DNA from: Oscillospiraceae bacterium
GTDB taxonomy: Bacteria; Bacillota; Clostridia; Oscillospirales; Ruminococcaceae
Direction: 5' to 3'
Length of the DNA: 64,000 nt
NCBI GenBank assembly: GCA_017847885.1
Contig: JAGAUA010000044.1
Location: forward strand, 186,001-250,000
How positions within the stretch are numbered: the stretch's first letter is position 1; every line of letters begins with the position of its first letter. Under the pieces are notes generated by a model. That model did no database searches and had not been told where the DNA came from. It saw nothing but the letters and a program-made list of their open reading frames with translations. Both the position numbers and the translations under genes were made by a program. Of this stretch, positions 27,635 to 34,973 are shown in pieces.

Positions 27635-28408
27635 ATGTCTTTGTACGGAATTAACGCGTATACTTCAAATTCATATTACAGCGCTCTTCTGGCGAACAAA
27701 AATAATTCCCTTGCCGATTCTCTTTCGACCTTTAACAAAAATGCTTCCAACGGCGATAATATCTCAAAGTTTCTGAAGGAGGCAATAAAGACCGATAAGG
27801 ATACCGACCTGCATACCCTTGCAAGGAAGGTCGATTTGGCTCGCTCCAAGGGCTACAAAAAGGCGATGACCGAGGAGTACAAAAAGCAGTTCAGCGCCGA
27901 AAAGACGGATTCCAAGGCTGACAACAACGAGGTCAAGCTTGCGGAAAACGCAAAGCTTCTCAGCGGCTGTGCAGGTGCTATGGCGATAAACGGCAGAGAA
28001 ATTTTCAGCGACCCCGAGCAAGCTGTTTCGGCAATAAAGGACTTTGCCGAAAGCTACAACAGCACCCTTGACGGCTTGCAGAAATCCGACAGCATCAACG
28101 CTCTGGAAAAGGGCGTTTCAATGGTAAACACCACCAAGGCTTATGCGCGTGCTTTGTCCCATGTGGGGGTAAAGCTGGGCAGCGACAACAGGCTTACCGT
28201 TGACGAGGAAAAGCTGAAATCGGCACCCGAAGGCACGCTCCGTTCCCTTTTCTCGGGTAATTATTCCTTTGCAACCAAGATAGCCGACAAGGCGTCCTAC
28301 ATAAGCCGCGCAGCCGACATAAAGGCGCAGGTTTCCTACAACGTAAAGGGAAACATGGATTATTACAACAAAATGGCTGTGAGCATCATGTTTAACGACA
28401 ATATTTAA
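27635..28408 (+). CDS. FliD C-terminal-like protein
   Basis: The 257-residue protein starts with a Ser/Asn-rich segment (YGINAYTSNSYYSALL), as in flagellar axial proteins. Its second half resembles the C-terminal domain of the flagellar cap protein FliD: AIKDFAESYNSTLDGL, then SHVGVKLGSDNRLTVDEEKL, then LRSLFSGNYSFATKIADKA. It is far shorter than FliD (usually over 450 residues) and lacks the central domains. No signal peptide is seen and no flagellar gene is nearby. A strong AAAGGAGG site precedes the ATG, 17 bases after the dehydratase-like gene. It may be an exported surface protein or a cytoplasmic derivative; function unknown. Confidence 0.65.
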   Translation: MSLYGINAYTSNSYYSALLANKNNSLADSLSTFNKNASNGDNISKFLKEAIKTDKDTDLHTLARKVDLARSKGYKKAMTEEYKKQFSAEKTDSKADNNEVKLAENAKLLSGCAGAMAINGREIFSDPEQAVSAIKDFAESYNSTLDGLQKSDSINALEKGVSMVNTTKAYARALSHVGVKLGSDNRLTVDEEKLKSAPEGTLRSLFSGNYSFATKIADKASYISRAADIKAQVSYNVKGNMDYYNKMAVSIMFNDNI

Positions 28409-28444
28409 GGAAATACCGCACAGTTATTGCCTTAAGTCAAAAAA

Positions 28445-28479
28445 ATCCCCGTACTTTTGAGTACGGGGATAATTTTTTT
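28445..28479. terminator. Bidirectional terminator between the FliD-like gene and the flotillin gene
   Basis: ATCCCCGTACTTTTGAGTAC closes with GGGGAT to give a 10-11-bp stem. A and T runs flank it on both sides. Confidence 0.9.
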
Positions 28480-30094
28480 ATTCGGAAGCTTTTTCTTCAA
28501 GCTGGGGAGCGTTTTCCGAAACAGTCTCCGAAACTGTCTCAAGCTCCTTGCCAAGCATTGCGGGAAGCTCCATGCCTGCCTGCTTGAACACCTCGTTCAG
28601 CGGCGGAACGGCTTTCATCATGCCTGAGATAAAATCGGCAGTAGCGGTGTTTCCGTCGCCGTTTTTGCCGCCGTCCCAAACAGTGACCTTGTCGATCTTG
28701 ATATTCTTGATAGCCTCGACTTGAATTCGCATAAGCTCTTCAAGCTTGTCGGCAACGACCATTTTAACGGCAGAATCCGCGTCGCCTGCGGCTTCGATAA
28801 GGGCTTTCATACCCTCTGCCTGCTTCTGGAGTATCTCCTGTGCGCCGCGTGCTTCGGCTGCCATTTTTTCGTACAGCGCGTCAGCCTCGCCTCGAGCCTT
28901 GCGGCGGAGAACCTCAGCCTCTGCCTCGGCAGCGATCTCGGCTTTTTCCTTTTCGATCTGTGCCTTTACGATAACGTCTGCCTTCTGGGTAGCCATTTCA
29001 AGCTCGGCACGCTTGCTTTCTGCCTCTTGCTGTGCAGCATAGGCTTCTTCCTTTGCCTTTGCAGATTGTACAGCTTCTGCTGCGGTAGCCATTTTAAGGG
29101 CTTCCGCTTCCTTTTCGCGGCGCTTTGCCTCGGATTGCGCAATTGAAATTTTAGCGTCGTTTTCACCTTGGATAGCAGCGGCGTTTGCAGCGGCAACCTG
29201 GATACGCTGCTCCTTCAATGCGTTTGCTTGACCTATCTCACCGTCACGGCTCGTCATGGCAACTGCAATTTTTGCATCGTTTGTAGCCTTTGCGTCAGCC
29301 TCGGCTTCCTTCTGTCTGCGTACAGCCTCGGACTGTGCAATTGAAATTTTTGCCTCGTTTTCACCGTCAATAGCGGTAGCGTTCGCCGCTGCGACCTGAA
29401 TACGCTGGTCTCTGCGCGCGTTTGCCTCACCGATAGCACCGTCTCTGTCCTTTTCGGCAACGCTCTTTTTCGCGTCGTTGATCGCCTTTGCGGCAGCTTC
29501 CTTACCGAGAGCGTCTATGTATCCCGACTCGTCGTTGATATCGGTAACGTTAACGTTGATAAGCCGCAGACCTATCTTTTTCAGCTCAATCTCAACGTTG
29601 TTTGATACTGCAACAAGGAACTTGTCACGGTCGGTATTGATCTCCTCAATCTCCATTGTTGCAATTACAAGACGGAGCTGACCGAAGATGATATCCTTTG
29701 CAAGCTCTTGAATTTCCATCATTTTCAGCCCGAGAAGGCGCTCCGCGGCGTTCTGCATAATGCCCGGCTCGGTGGAAATACCAACCGTAAAACGGGAGGG
29801 AACGTCAACACGGATATTCTGCTTTGAAAGGGCGTTTTTCAGGTCCACGTTAATGGAAATAGGCGTAAGGTCAAGGTACTGGAACGACTGGATTATCGGC
29901 ACGATAAACGCCGCGCCGCCGTGGATACACTTTGCGCTCTTTGCCTGACCATTCTTGTCGGTGCCCACCTTACCGTAGATTACCATGATTTTGTCCGAGG
30001 GACACTTTCTGTACCGCGAAAGAATTGCCGCAACCGCCGCAAAAAGCACAACGACAATTACGCATATCGCTATCAATACTTCAATGTTGTCCAT
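28478..30094 (-). CDS. Flotillin-like SPFH protein
   Basis: Flotillins scaffold ordered membrane regions. The 538-residue protein has one N-terminal membrane segment (about 5-27, LIAICVIVVVLFAAVAAIL), an SPFH domain (about 30-200), then a long coiled coil (about 200-430). In the coiled coil a unit with QRIQVAAANA and EAKISIAQSEA is repeated about twice. The C-terminal region (AVPPLNEVFKQAGMELPAM) is like the oligomerisation part of FloT/YuaG. The start at 30094 follows GGGAGG; the TTG at 30109 precedes that site. It lies 53 bases behind nfeD, the usual YuaF-FloT pairing. Confidence 0.92.
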   Translation of the reverse strand: MDNIEVLIAICVIVVVLFAAVAAILSRYRKCPSDKIMVIYGKVGTDKNGQAKSAKCIHGGAAFIVPIIQSFQYLDLTPISINVDLKNALSKQNIRVDVPSRFTVGISTEPGIMQNAAERLLGLKMMEIQELAKDIIFGQLRLVIATMEIEEINTDRDKFLVAVSNNVEIELKKIGLRLINVNVTDINDESGYIDALGKEAAAKAINDAKKSVAEKDRDGAIGEANARRDQRIQVAAANATAIDGENEAKISIAQSEAVRRQKEAEADAKATNDAKIAVAMTSRDGEIGQANALKEQRIQVAAANAAAIQGENDAKISIAQSEAKRREKEAEALKMATAAEAVQSAKAKEEAYAAQQEAESKRAELEMATQKADVIVKAQIEKEKAEIAAEAEAEVLRRKARGEADALYEKMAAEARGAQEILQKQAEGMKALIEAAGDADSAVKMVVADKLEELMRIQVEAIKNIKIDKVTVWDGGKNGDGNTATADFISGMMKAVPPLNEVFKQAGMELPAMLGKELETVSETVSENAPQLEEKASE

Positions 30095-30147
30095 TTGATT
30101 ACCTCCCAATATCTGTTTATTTATGTTGTTTATGTAAAGCGTGTATG

Positions 30148-30822
30148 TTACTTTTCACGCTCAACAACAAGTGTTTCACCGTTTAAATCGGTAACGCGCA
30201 CCACCGTTCCCGTTTTAAGAAGCTCACGTTCGTTTGAAACGGCGTTACATTCCATGAAACGCCCCTGCAAGGTAAGGGTGACCTTTCCCTCGCCCTCGTT
30301 TGCCGGCGGAACAGGGATATACACGGTTGCATTTTCTCCAATTGCGTTGCGGAAATCCACCGTGCCGTTTTCGGTAAGCTTTTTGCTTATCTGCACAAGC
30401 TTTGCAACACCATACATTGCAAAAAATCCCACAACAATTCCCAGCGGTATCGCACCCATGGCAGGCATACCTCCGCTGACTGCGGCAATAGCCGTCCAGC
30501 CTGCCACCGCGAAAAACGCAACCATTCCCTGAACGGTAAAAAGCCGCAGCGGCGCATAATCCGCATGGACGTGATACGGCAAATCGGCGTCGCCCTCGGG
30601 GCAGTCGAAATCCGTTCCGATGTCGGTATCAACCTCCGCCGAAATATCCACATCGGTGCCGCCCATGTCAATTCCGCTTGTATCGCTGAGGTTTATGTCC
30701 CCGTCGTCACCGAAGCCCGATACCGACAGTATGGTCTGCAAAAGCAGCACCAGCGTTGCAGGAACGGCGATACAGTATAAAACTCTCAAAAGAGTTGAAA
30801 GACCCTCCCACCATTCAGCCAT
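30148..30822 (-). CDS. NfeD-like membrane protein
   Basis: NfeD proteins partner with flotillins. The 224-residue protein has a first hydrophobic segment (about 13-35), an acidic loop rich in Asp (about 38-75), two further membrane segments (about 83-135), and a C-terminal OB-fold-like domain (about 145-220) with NGTVDFRNAIGENATVYIPV. AAAAGGGGG precedes the ATG at 30822; the ATG at 30858 lies before it. The promoter at 30866-30894 and the palindromic operator at 30848-30862 lie just upstream, so nfeD and the flotillin gene form a regulated operon. Confidence 0.88.
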   Translation of the reverse strand: MAEWWEGLSTLLRVLYCIAVPATLVLLLQTILSVSGFGDDGDINLSDTSGIDMGGTDVDISAEVDTDIGTDFDCPEGDADLPYHVHADYAPLRLFTVQGMVAFFAVAGWTAIAAVSGGMPAMGAIPLGIVVGFFAMYGVAKLVQISKKLTENGTVDFRNAIGENATVYIPVPPANEGEGKVTLTLQGRFMECNAVSNERELLKTGTVVRVTDLNGETLVVEREK

Positions 30823-30847
30823 AAAAAGACCCCCTTTTAGTGTTGAT

Positions 30848-30862
30848 GTAAATATCATTTAC
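30848..30862. promoter_or_regulatory. Shared operator, copy 1 (nfeD promoter)
   Basis: GTAAATATCATTTAC has the form GTAAAT-N3-ATTTAC and sits directly after the -10 of the nfeD promoter. Identical arms occur at 31031 and 31152. Confidence 0.75.
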
Positions 30863-30865
30863 TAT

Positions 30866-30894
30866 ATTATAGCCTCATATTAACGCTTTGTCAA
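30866..30894 (-). promoter_or_regulatory. Promoter of nfeD-flotillin operon
   Basis: Perfect TTGACA (30889-30894) and TATAAT (30866-30871) are 17 bases apart on the minus strand. The -35 lies inside the last codons of the 39-residue peptide gene. Confidence 0.85.
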
Positions 30895-30999
30895 GTACTT
30901 TTTAATAAAAATATACATTAAAATTAATCCGTTTGGCATAAAAATTGCCGTAAAACACAAAAAAGCCGCCGTGTAAAAAGCTTCCGACTGCATAAGCAT
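30880..30999 (-). CDS. 39-residue membrane peptide
   Basis: A small reading frame on the minus strand runs from the ATG at 30999 to the TAA at 30880. It begins MLMQSEAFYTAAFLCFTAIF, continues with another hydrophobic run (NGLILMYIFI) and ends with the basic tail KKYLTKR. AGGACGGGG lies eight bases before the ATG. It has its own perfect promoter (31047-31075) and the same operator as its neighbours. The hydrophobic body with a positive C-terminus suggests a one- or two-pass membrane peptide. No homologue is known to me. The evidence for translation is the promoter, binding site and composition only. Confidence 0.6.
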   Translation of the reverse strand: MLMQSEAFYTAAFLCFTAIFMPNGLILMYIFIKKYLTKR

Positions 31000-31030
31000 G
31001 GTTACCCCGTCCTTTTGATATATTTGTAAG

Positions 31031-31045
31031 GTAAATAATATTTAC
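31031..31045. promoter_or_regulatory. Shared operator, copy 2 (39-residue peptide promoter)
   Basis: GTAAATAATATTTAC is a perfect GTAAAT-N3-ATTTAC palindrome directly after the -10 element on the minus strand. Confidence 0.75.
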
Positions 31046-31046
31046 T

Positions 31047-31075
31047 ATTATACATAAACCAAACAGTGCTGTCAA
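31047..31075 (-). promoter_or_regulatory. Promoter of the 39-residue peptide gene
   Basis: Perfect TTGACA (31070-31075) and TATAAT (31047-31052) are 17 bases apart. Transcription would begin at the operator and could also read through into nfeD. Confidence 0.85.
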
Positions 31076-31119
31076 GAGGTTGAAACCATTATTTTAAAAA
31101 ATAAATTTGGTTTACCCTC

Positions 31120-31148
31120 TTGAAAAAATTGAAAGGCTGTGCTACAAT
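31120..31148 (+). promoter_or_regulatory. Promoter of the XRE/TPR regulator operon
   Basis: TTGAAA (31120-31125) and TACAAT (31143-31148) are 17 bases apart. Operator copy 3 follows immediately. Confidence 0.75.
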
Positions 31149-31151
31149 GTA

Positions 31152-31166
31152 GTAAATCATATTTAC
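31152..31166. promoter_or_regulatory. Shared operator, copy 3 (regulator promoter)
   Basis: GTAAATCATATTTAC lies directly downstream of the -10 and 20 bases before the start codon of the XRE-type regulator. Confidence 0.75.
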
Positions 31167-31185
31167 CGAAGGAAGGAGCAGACGC

Positions 31186-31740
31186 ATGACCCCCGAAGAA
31201 CGCGGACGTCGCATCAAGGAAGCCCGTATTGCCAAAAAAATGACCCAAAGCGAAGTTGTGGGAAGCTTTATTACGCGGAATATGCTGAGCCAGATAGAAA
31301 GCGGAAGCGCTGTTCCGTCGTTGAAAACGCTGGAATACCTTGCGTCGGTGCTTGACATTCCCATTTCGTCGCTTATGCCCCAAGGCGAGGACGCTGCCGC
31401 CCCCGAAGCGTACCCCGAAACGGAACGGCTTGTGAAAATAAAGGGGCTTTTTTCCGACGGGCTTTACTGCGAGGCTATCACCGAGGCAGGCAGGGAAAGC
31501 GATTGGGGCAGCCTAAAGGACGAATTTACCGCGGTTTTGGCGCAATGCTATTTCAAGCTTGCGGAGGTATCCGCCGCAGATAACACCGTGAAAGCCGTGG
31601 AATATGCCAAGGAAGCCGCCGCCCTTGCCGAAAAGGGATTTTATGCAAACGACGCGCTGAAAGGCAAGGCTATAAACCTGCTCAACTCCCTTGCAGAGCA
31701 GCTTAGCAGATATTATGCGGGACTTATTTCCGATATATAG
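31186..31740 (+). CDS. XRE-family regulator with TPR-like C-terminus
   Basis: The 184-residue protein has a lambda-repressor-type helix-turn-helix at residues about 5-62 (RIKEARIAKKMTQSEVVG then MLSQIESGSAVPSLKTLEYLA). A helical TPR-like region follows (about 85-180), as in small-molecule- or peptide-responsive regulators. GGAAGGAG precedes the ATG. Its promoter carries the same palindrome as the two minus-strand promoters nearby, so it is the leading candidate for the shared repressor, with autoregulation. The gene for a membrane protein follows after 12 bases. Confidence 0.88.
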   Translation: MTPEERGRRIKEARIAKKMTQSEVVGSFITRNMLSQIESGSAVPSLKTLEYLASVLDIPISSLMPQGEDAAAPEAYPETERLVKIKGLFSDGLYCEAITEAGRESDWGSLKDEFTAVLAQCYFKLAEVSAADNTVKAVEYAKEAAALAEKGFYANDALKGKAINLLNSLAEQLSRYYAGLISDI

Positions 31741-31752
31741 AGGAGTATTTGT

Positions 31753-32499
31753 ATGAAAAAAAAGCCTATTTTTTACGACGAAAATCAGCCCCTTGCCCAC
31801 TATGAGCAGGCAAGAGCCTTGAAGCGACGGGCTGACAGGACGCTGCTTTTGGGAAAAATACTGCCTGCCGCCGCGCTTGTTATCGGCACCTTATGTATCG
31901 TTTACGAGCCGTGGTATATGGCTTTGCTGGCGCTTTTCGGCATACCTTTCACTATTTTGTCCATTGTCGGAAGCTGGATACGGCGCGCCGGGTTCAGCCT
32001 TGTTTCAATGCCCATTGCTGTGATATGCGCCCTGATATGTGCAATGTCGGGCTCGACGTTTGCACTTGTAGGCACGGTCGTGTACGCAATAGCCGCACTG
32101 CTCCAGCTTAAAGTGGTGTCTTCGCTGAACGATTTTTATATGCTAAAGGAGCTGCCCGGGTTTCCGTTCTTTGAGCATGGCATGGAGAACCTAAGCTTTG
32201 CGGCGCTTGATATACGGAATGCCGAGGAATTTATTGACAGTTCTGGGCTTTATACCGACAATTCCGAGGTAAAAAAATACGTGCCCATCGAGCCGCCCTC
32301 CCAAGAAATGCAGGAGATAAGCACGGAGGGCATTGCCGATTTCGGTGCAGCCGACAAAATGGGACTTCTGGAATTTGAGCCCGAGGATCTTGCGGAGGAG
32401 AATATGCTGACTGACGCACAAGCCCCCGTATGCCTCAAAAAAGAGGAATTACAGCCAGATGCCGAAAATACGATTTCGGACTTTGAGCTTTTCGGATAA
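31753..32499 (+). CDS. Membrane protein of unknown function
   Basis: The 248-residue protein has a short cytoplasmic N-terminus (KKPIFYDENQPLAHYEQARALKRRADR), about four membrane segments (about 33-130) and an acidic C-terminal tail of some 110 residues. It begins 12 bases after the XRE-type regulator with AGGAG upstream, so the two are one operon. It could be a signal-sensing partner of the regulator, but that is inference from position only. I do not recognise the family. Confidence 0.7.
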   Translation: MKKKPIFYDENQPLAHYEQARALKRRADRTLLLGKILPAAALVIGTLCIVYEPWYMALLALFGIPFTILSIVGSWIRRAGFSLVSMPIAVICALICAMSGSTFALVGTVVYAIAALLQLKVVSSLNDFYMLKELPGFPFFEHGMENLSFAALDIRNAEEFIDSSGLYTDNSEVKKYVPIEPPSQEMQEISTEGIADFGAADKMGLLEFEPEDLAEENMLTDAQAPVCLKKEELQPDAENTISDFELFG

Positions 32500-32503
32500 A
32501 AAA

Positions 32504-32542
32504 TACCGCACGGGAAGCATTTTCCCGTGCGGTAACTTTTTT
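32504..32542. terminator. Bidirectional terminator between the membrane-protein gene and the aminotransferase
   Basis: TACCGCACGGGAA and its complement form a 13-bp stem, followed by a run of T on the plus side and of A at the other. Confidence 0.9.
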
Positions 32543-32550
32543 TGCCTTGA

Positions 32551-33828
32551 TTACTTATCAAGAAGCTTTTCAGCCGAAGCAAGCTTAACGCTTGTGCAGA
32601 ACACCTTTACAGCCTCTTCAAGCTCGTTGAGGGGAGGATATGTGGGTGCAATTCTAATGTTGCGGTCAAGGGGATCCTTGCCGTAGGGGAAAGTCGCGCC
32701 TGCGCCTGTAAGCACAACGCCTGCCTCCTTGCAAAGCTGTACAACTCTCTTTGCGCAGCCCTCAAGTGTGTTTACTGCAATGAAGTAACCGCCGTTGGGC
32801 TTGTTCCACTCGAGTATGCCCAGGTCGCCAAGCTCGCTTTCAAGCATATCAAGAACAAGCTTGAACTTTGGAGCGATTATCTTCTTGTGCTTTTCCATGT
32901 GAGCCATGATGCCGTCAACGTTCTTGAAGAACTTAACGTGGCGGAGCTGGTTTATCTTGTCAAAGCTGATGCTCTGGAAAGCAAGAAGCTTTGTTATCTG
33001 CTTGATGTTGTTCTCGGAAGCAGCCATTACAGCAACGCCTGCGCCGGGGAAAGAAATCTTTGATGTGGAAGCGAAGATGAATACCATGTCCTCCTTGCCC
33101 GTTTTCTTGCACTCGTCAAGAATGTTGAGAATGTGGTCGGGAGTATCCGTCAGGTGGTGAACGCAGTATGCGTTATCCCAGAAAATGCGGAAGTCCTCAG
33201 CCTTGGGAGAAAGGTTTGCAAAGCGCCTTACTACCTCGTCGGAGTAAGCAATTCCGTCGGGGTTTGTGTAGAGGGGAACGCACCAGATACCCTTGATGGA
33301 CTCGTCCTCGGACACAAGCTTTTCAACCATATCCATGTCGGGACCGTCGGAGTTAAGGGGCACGTTTATCATCTCGATGCCAAAATTCTCGGTTATTGCA
33401 AAGTGGCGGTCATAGCCGGGAACGGGACAGAGGAACTTTACCTTGTCGCACTTGCCCCAAGGCTTTTTGCTGCCGTAAACGCCGTGAGTCATTGCGCGGC
33501 ATACAGCGTCATACATAAGAGTAAGGCTGGAGTTGCCGCCGACGATAATTTCCTCGGGCTTAACACCCAGAAGCTCGCCGAAAAGCTTTTTAGCGTCGGG
33601 AATACCCGTAAGTCCGCCGTAGTTGCGGCAGTCAACGCCGTTTTCGTCCTTCATGCTTTCAGCGTCGGTGAAAACGTTCAGCATGGGCATTGTAAGGTCA
33701 AGCTGCTCGGAGCTGGGCTTGCCTCTTGACATATCCAGCTTCATTTCCTTTGCCTTGAAAGCCTCGTACTCCTTTTCGCACTCCGCCTTAAACGCGGAAA
33801 GCTGCTCTCTGCTCATTTCTGTAATCAT
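32551..33828 (-). CDS. PLP-dependent aminotransferase (aspartate-type, class I)
   Basis: The 425-residue enzyme belongs to a bacterial aspartate-aminotransferase group that starts MSREQLSAFKAECEKEY and contains LDMSRGKPSSEQLDL. The PLP lysine is in STSKISFPGAG. YNPP-like and arginine signatures appear as YTNPDGIAYS and RIAPTYPP. It should transfer amino groups between aspartate or a related amino acid and 2-oxoglutarate. I place the start at 33828; the ATG six bases earlier (33834) is also possible, since AAAGGGAAG precedes both. The exact amino-acid preference is not visible. Confidence 0.9.
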   Translation of the reverse strand: MITEMSREQLSAFKAECEKEYEAFKAKEMKLDMSRGKPSSEQLDLTMPMLNVFTDAESMKDENGVDCRNYGGLTGIPDAKKLFGELLGVKPEEIIVGGNSSLTLMYDAVCRAMTHGVYGSKKPWGKCDKVKFLCPVPGYDRHFAITENFGIEMINVPLNSDGPDMDMVEKLVSEDESIKGIWCVPLYTNPDGIAYSDEVVRRFANLSPKAEDFRIFWDNAYCVHHLTDTPDHILNILDECKKTGKEDMVFIFASTSKISFPGAGVAVMAASENNIKQITKLLAFQSISFDKINQLRHVKFFKNVDGIMAHMEKHKKIIAPKFKLVLDMLESELGDLGILEWNKPNGGYFIAVNTLEGCAKRVVQLCKEAGVVLTGAGATFPYGKDPLDRNIRIAPTYPPLNELEEAVKVFCTSVKLASAEKLLDK

Positions 33829-33942
33829 AACCATCTTCCCTTTCAGCAACGTAATTTTTACAGTTTTAAAATAAGCTGTGTGCATTGTATGAATACAACT
33901 GTTTTTCCTATGCACACACTTTTTCTTTGCAGTCTATTTTAT

Positions 33943-33971
33943 ATAATAATACATTTCCTTGATTTTTGCAA
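33943..33971 (-). promoter_or_regulatory. Promoter of the aminotransferase gene
   Basis: TTGCAA (33966-33971) and TATTAT (33943-33948) are 17 bases apart on the minus strand. The leader is about 110 bases long. Confidence 0.5.
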
Positions 33972-34065
33972 CACTTTTTTTATTTTCCTGCAAATTATTT
34001 TCTCTTTTCACATATCGGGTTCACAATTTGAAGTGCGGTGATGTTGAAATTGCACTAATCAAGGA

Positions 34066-34094
34066 TTGACAACGGGTATAAAATCAAATATAAT
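34066..34094 (+). promoter_or_regulatory. Promoter of dut
   Basis: Perfect TTGACA (34066-34071) and TATAAT (34089-34094) are 17 bases apart. A MITE-like element begins four bases further on. Confidence 0.85.
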
Positions 34095-34097
34095 TAT

Positions 34098-34273
34098 AGG
34101 GAAGTGCTGATTAAATCTGGTGCGCATATTGCGCAGTCAGATTTTTCGTCAGATTGTGCAAAAATTTTGCAGGCAGGCTGGCGCCTGTCAAGAAATTTTG
34201 GTGCAATATGACGGAAAATATGCAAGCAAGATGCGTGCCAAGCCGTTAGGCGCGATTTAATCAGCGCTTCCCT
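34098..34273. mobile_element. MITE-like palindromic element with TA flanks
   Basis: The ends AGGGAAGTGCTGATTAAATC and GATTTAATCAGCGCTTCCCT are near-perfect inverted repeats, and TA flanks both ends. Pairing continues inward (TTTTTCGTCAGATTGTGCAA against TTGGTGCAATATGACGGAAA) to the centre near 34188. It has no reading frame. TA duplication is typical of IS630/Tc1-type MITEs. It lies wholly inside the dut leader. Confidence 0.75.
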
Positions 34274-34311
34274 AGTATTCCCAAAAAGTACAAACGAAAG
34301 GCAGGCTGTTT

Positions 34312-34821
34312 ATGGAACGTATCGCAAAATTTGAAAAGGTAAGCTTTAACCGCTTTTTTACCGACTGGAGCACGGCTTTCCCCGACGACTCCGACAGCCG
34401 CATAAGCGAGATATACGACAGCATTGCCCTGCCCGTCCGAGCAACGGCGGGGTCGGCGGGGTATGATTTTTTTCTGCCCGACGATATTGAGCTTGCCCCG
34501 GGTGAGGGCGCGCTTATCCCCACGGGCATACGGGCAAAGATCGCCGACGGCTGGGTGCTGAACATTTACCCCAGAAGCGGTCTGGGATTTAAGTTCCGCT
34601 TGCAGCTTGACAATACCGTGGGTATTATCGACGCCGATTATTACAATGCGGCAAATGAGGGACACATTATGATAAAAGTCACCAATGACGGAAGAAACGG
34701 CAAGACGCTCTTGCTTGAAGCCGGGAAAGGCTTTGCCCAGGGAGTTTTCCTGCCCTTTGGAGTTACCGTTGACGACGACGCTGACGGGGAGAGGGTCGGC
34801 GGATTTGGGAGTACAGGATGA
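34312..34821 (+). CDS. dut: dUTP diphosphatase
   Basis: Dut hydrolyses dUTP to dUMP and pyrophosphate, keeping uracil out of DNA and feeding thymidylate synthesis. The 169-residue protein has the trimeric dUTPase motifs in order: AGSAGYDFFLP, PRSGLGFKFRLQLDNTVGIIDADYYN (motifs II-III merged in this subtype) and the C-terminal RVGGFGSTG that closes over the substrate. GAAAGGCAGG precedes the ATG. The message probably carries about 175 bases of MITE-like hairpin in its leader. Confidence 0.93.
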   Translation: MERIAKFEKVSFNRFFTDWSTAFPDDSDSRISEIYDSIALPVRATAGSAGYDFFLPDDIELAPGEGALIPTGIRAKIADGWVLNIYPRSGLGFKFRLQLDNTVGIIDADYYNAANEGHIMIKVTNDGRNGKTLLLEAGKGFAQGVFLPFGVTVDDDADGERVGGFGSTG

Positions 34822-34973
34822 CAGTTTGGTTACAAGTATTTACAAATAAAAAAATTAGTTGAAAAAATCATTTTGTTATGGTATATTTATTATATCAAGG
34901 TGATACCATATTGAGGCATTTTTGTGTTTTGTCTTGATAAGGGTTAGTCAATAAAATAGTGGGGGCAAAAAAC

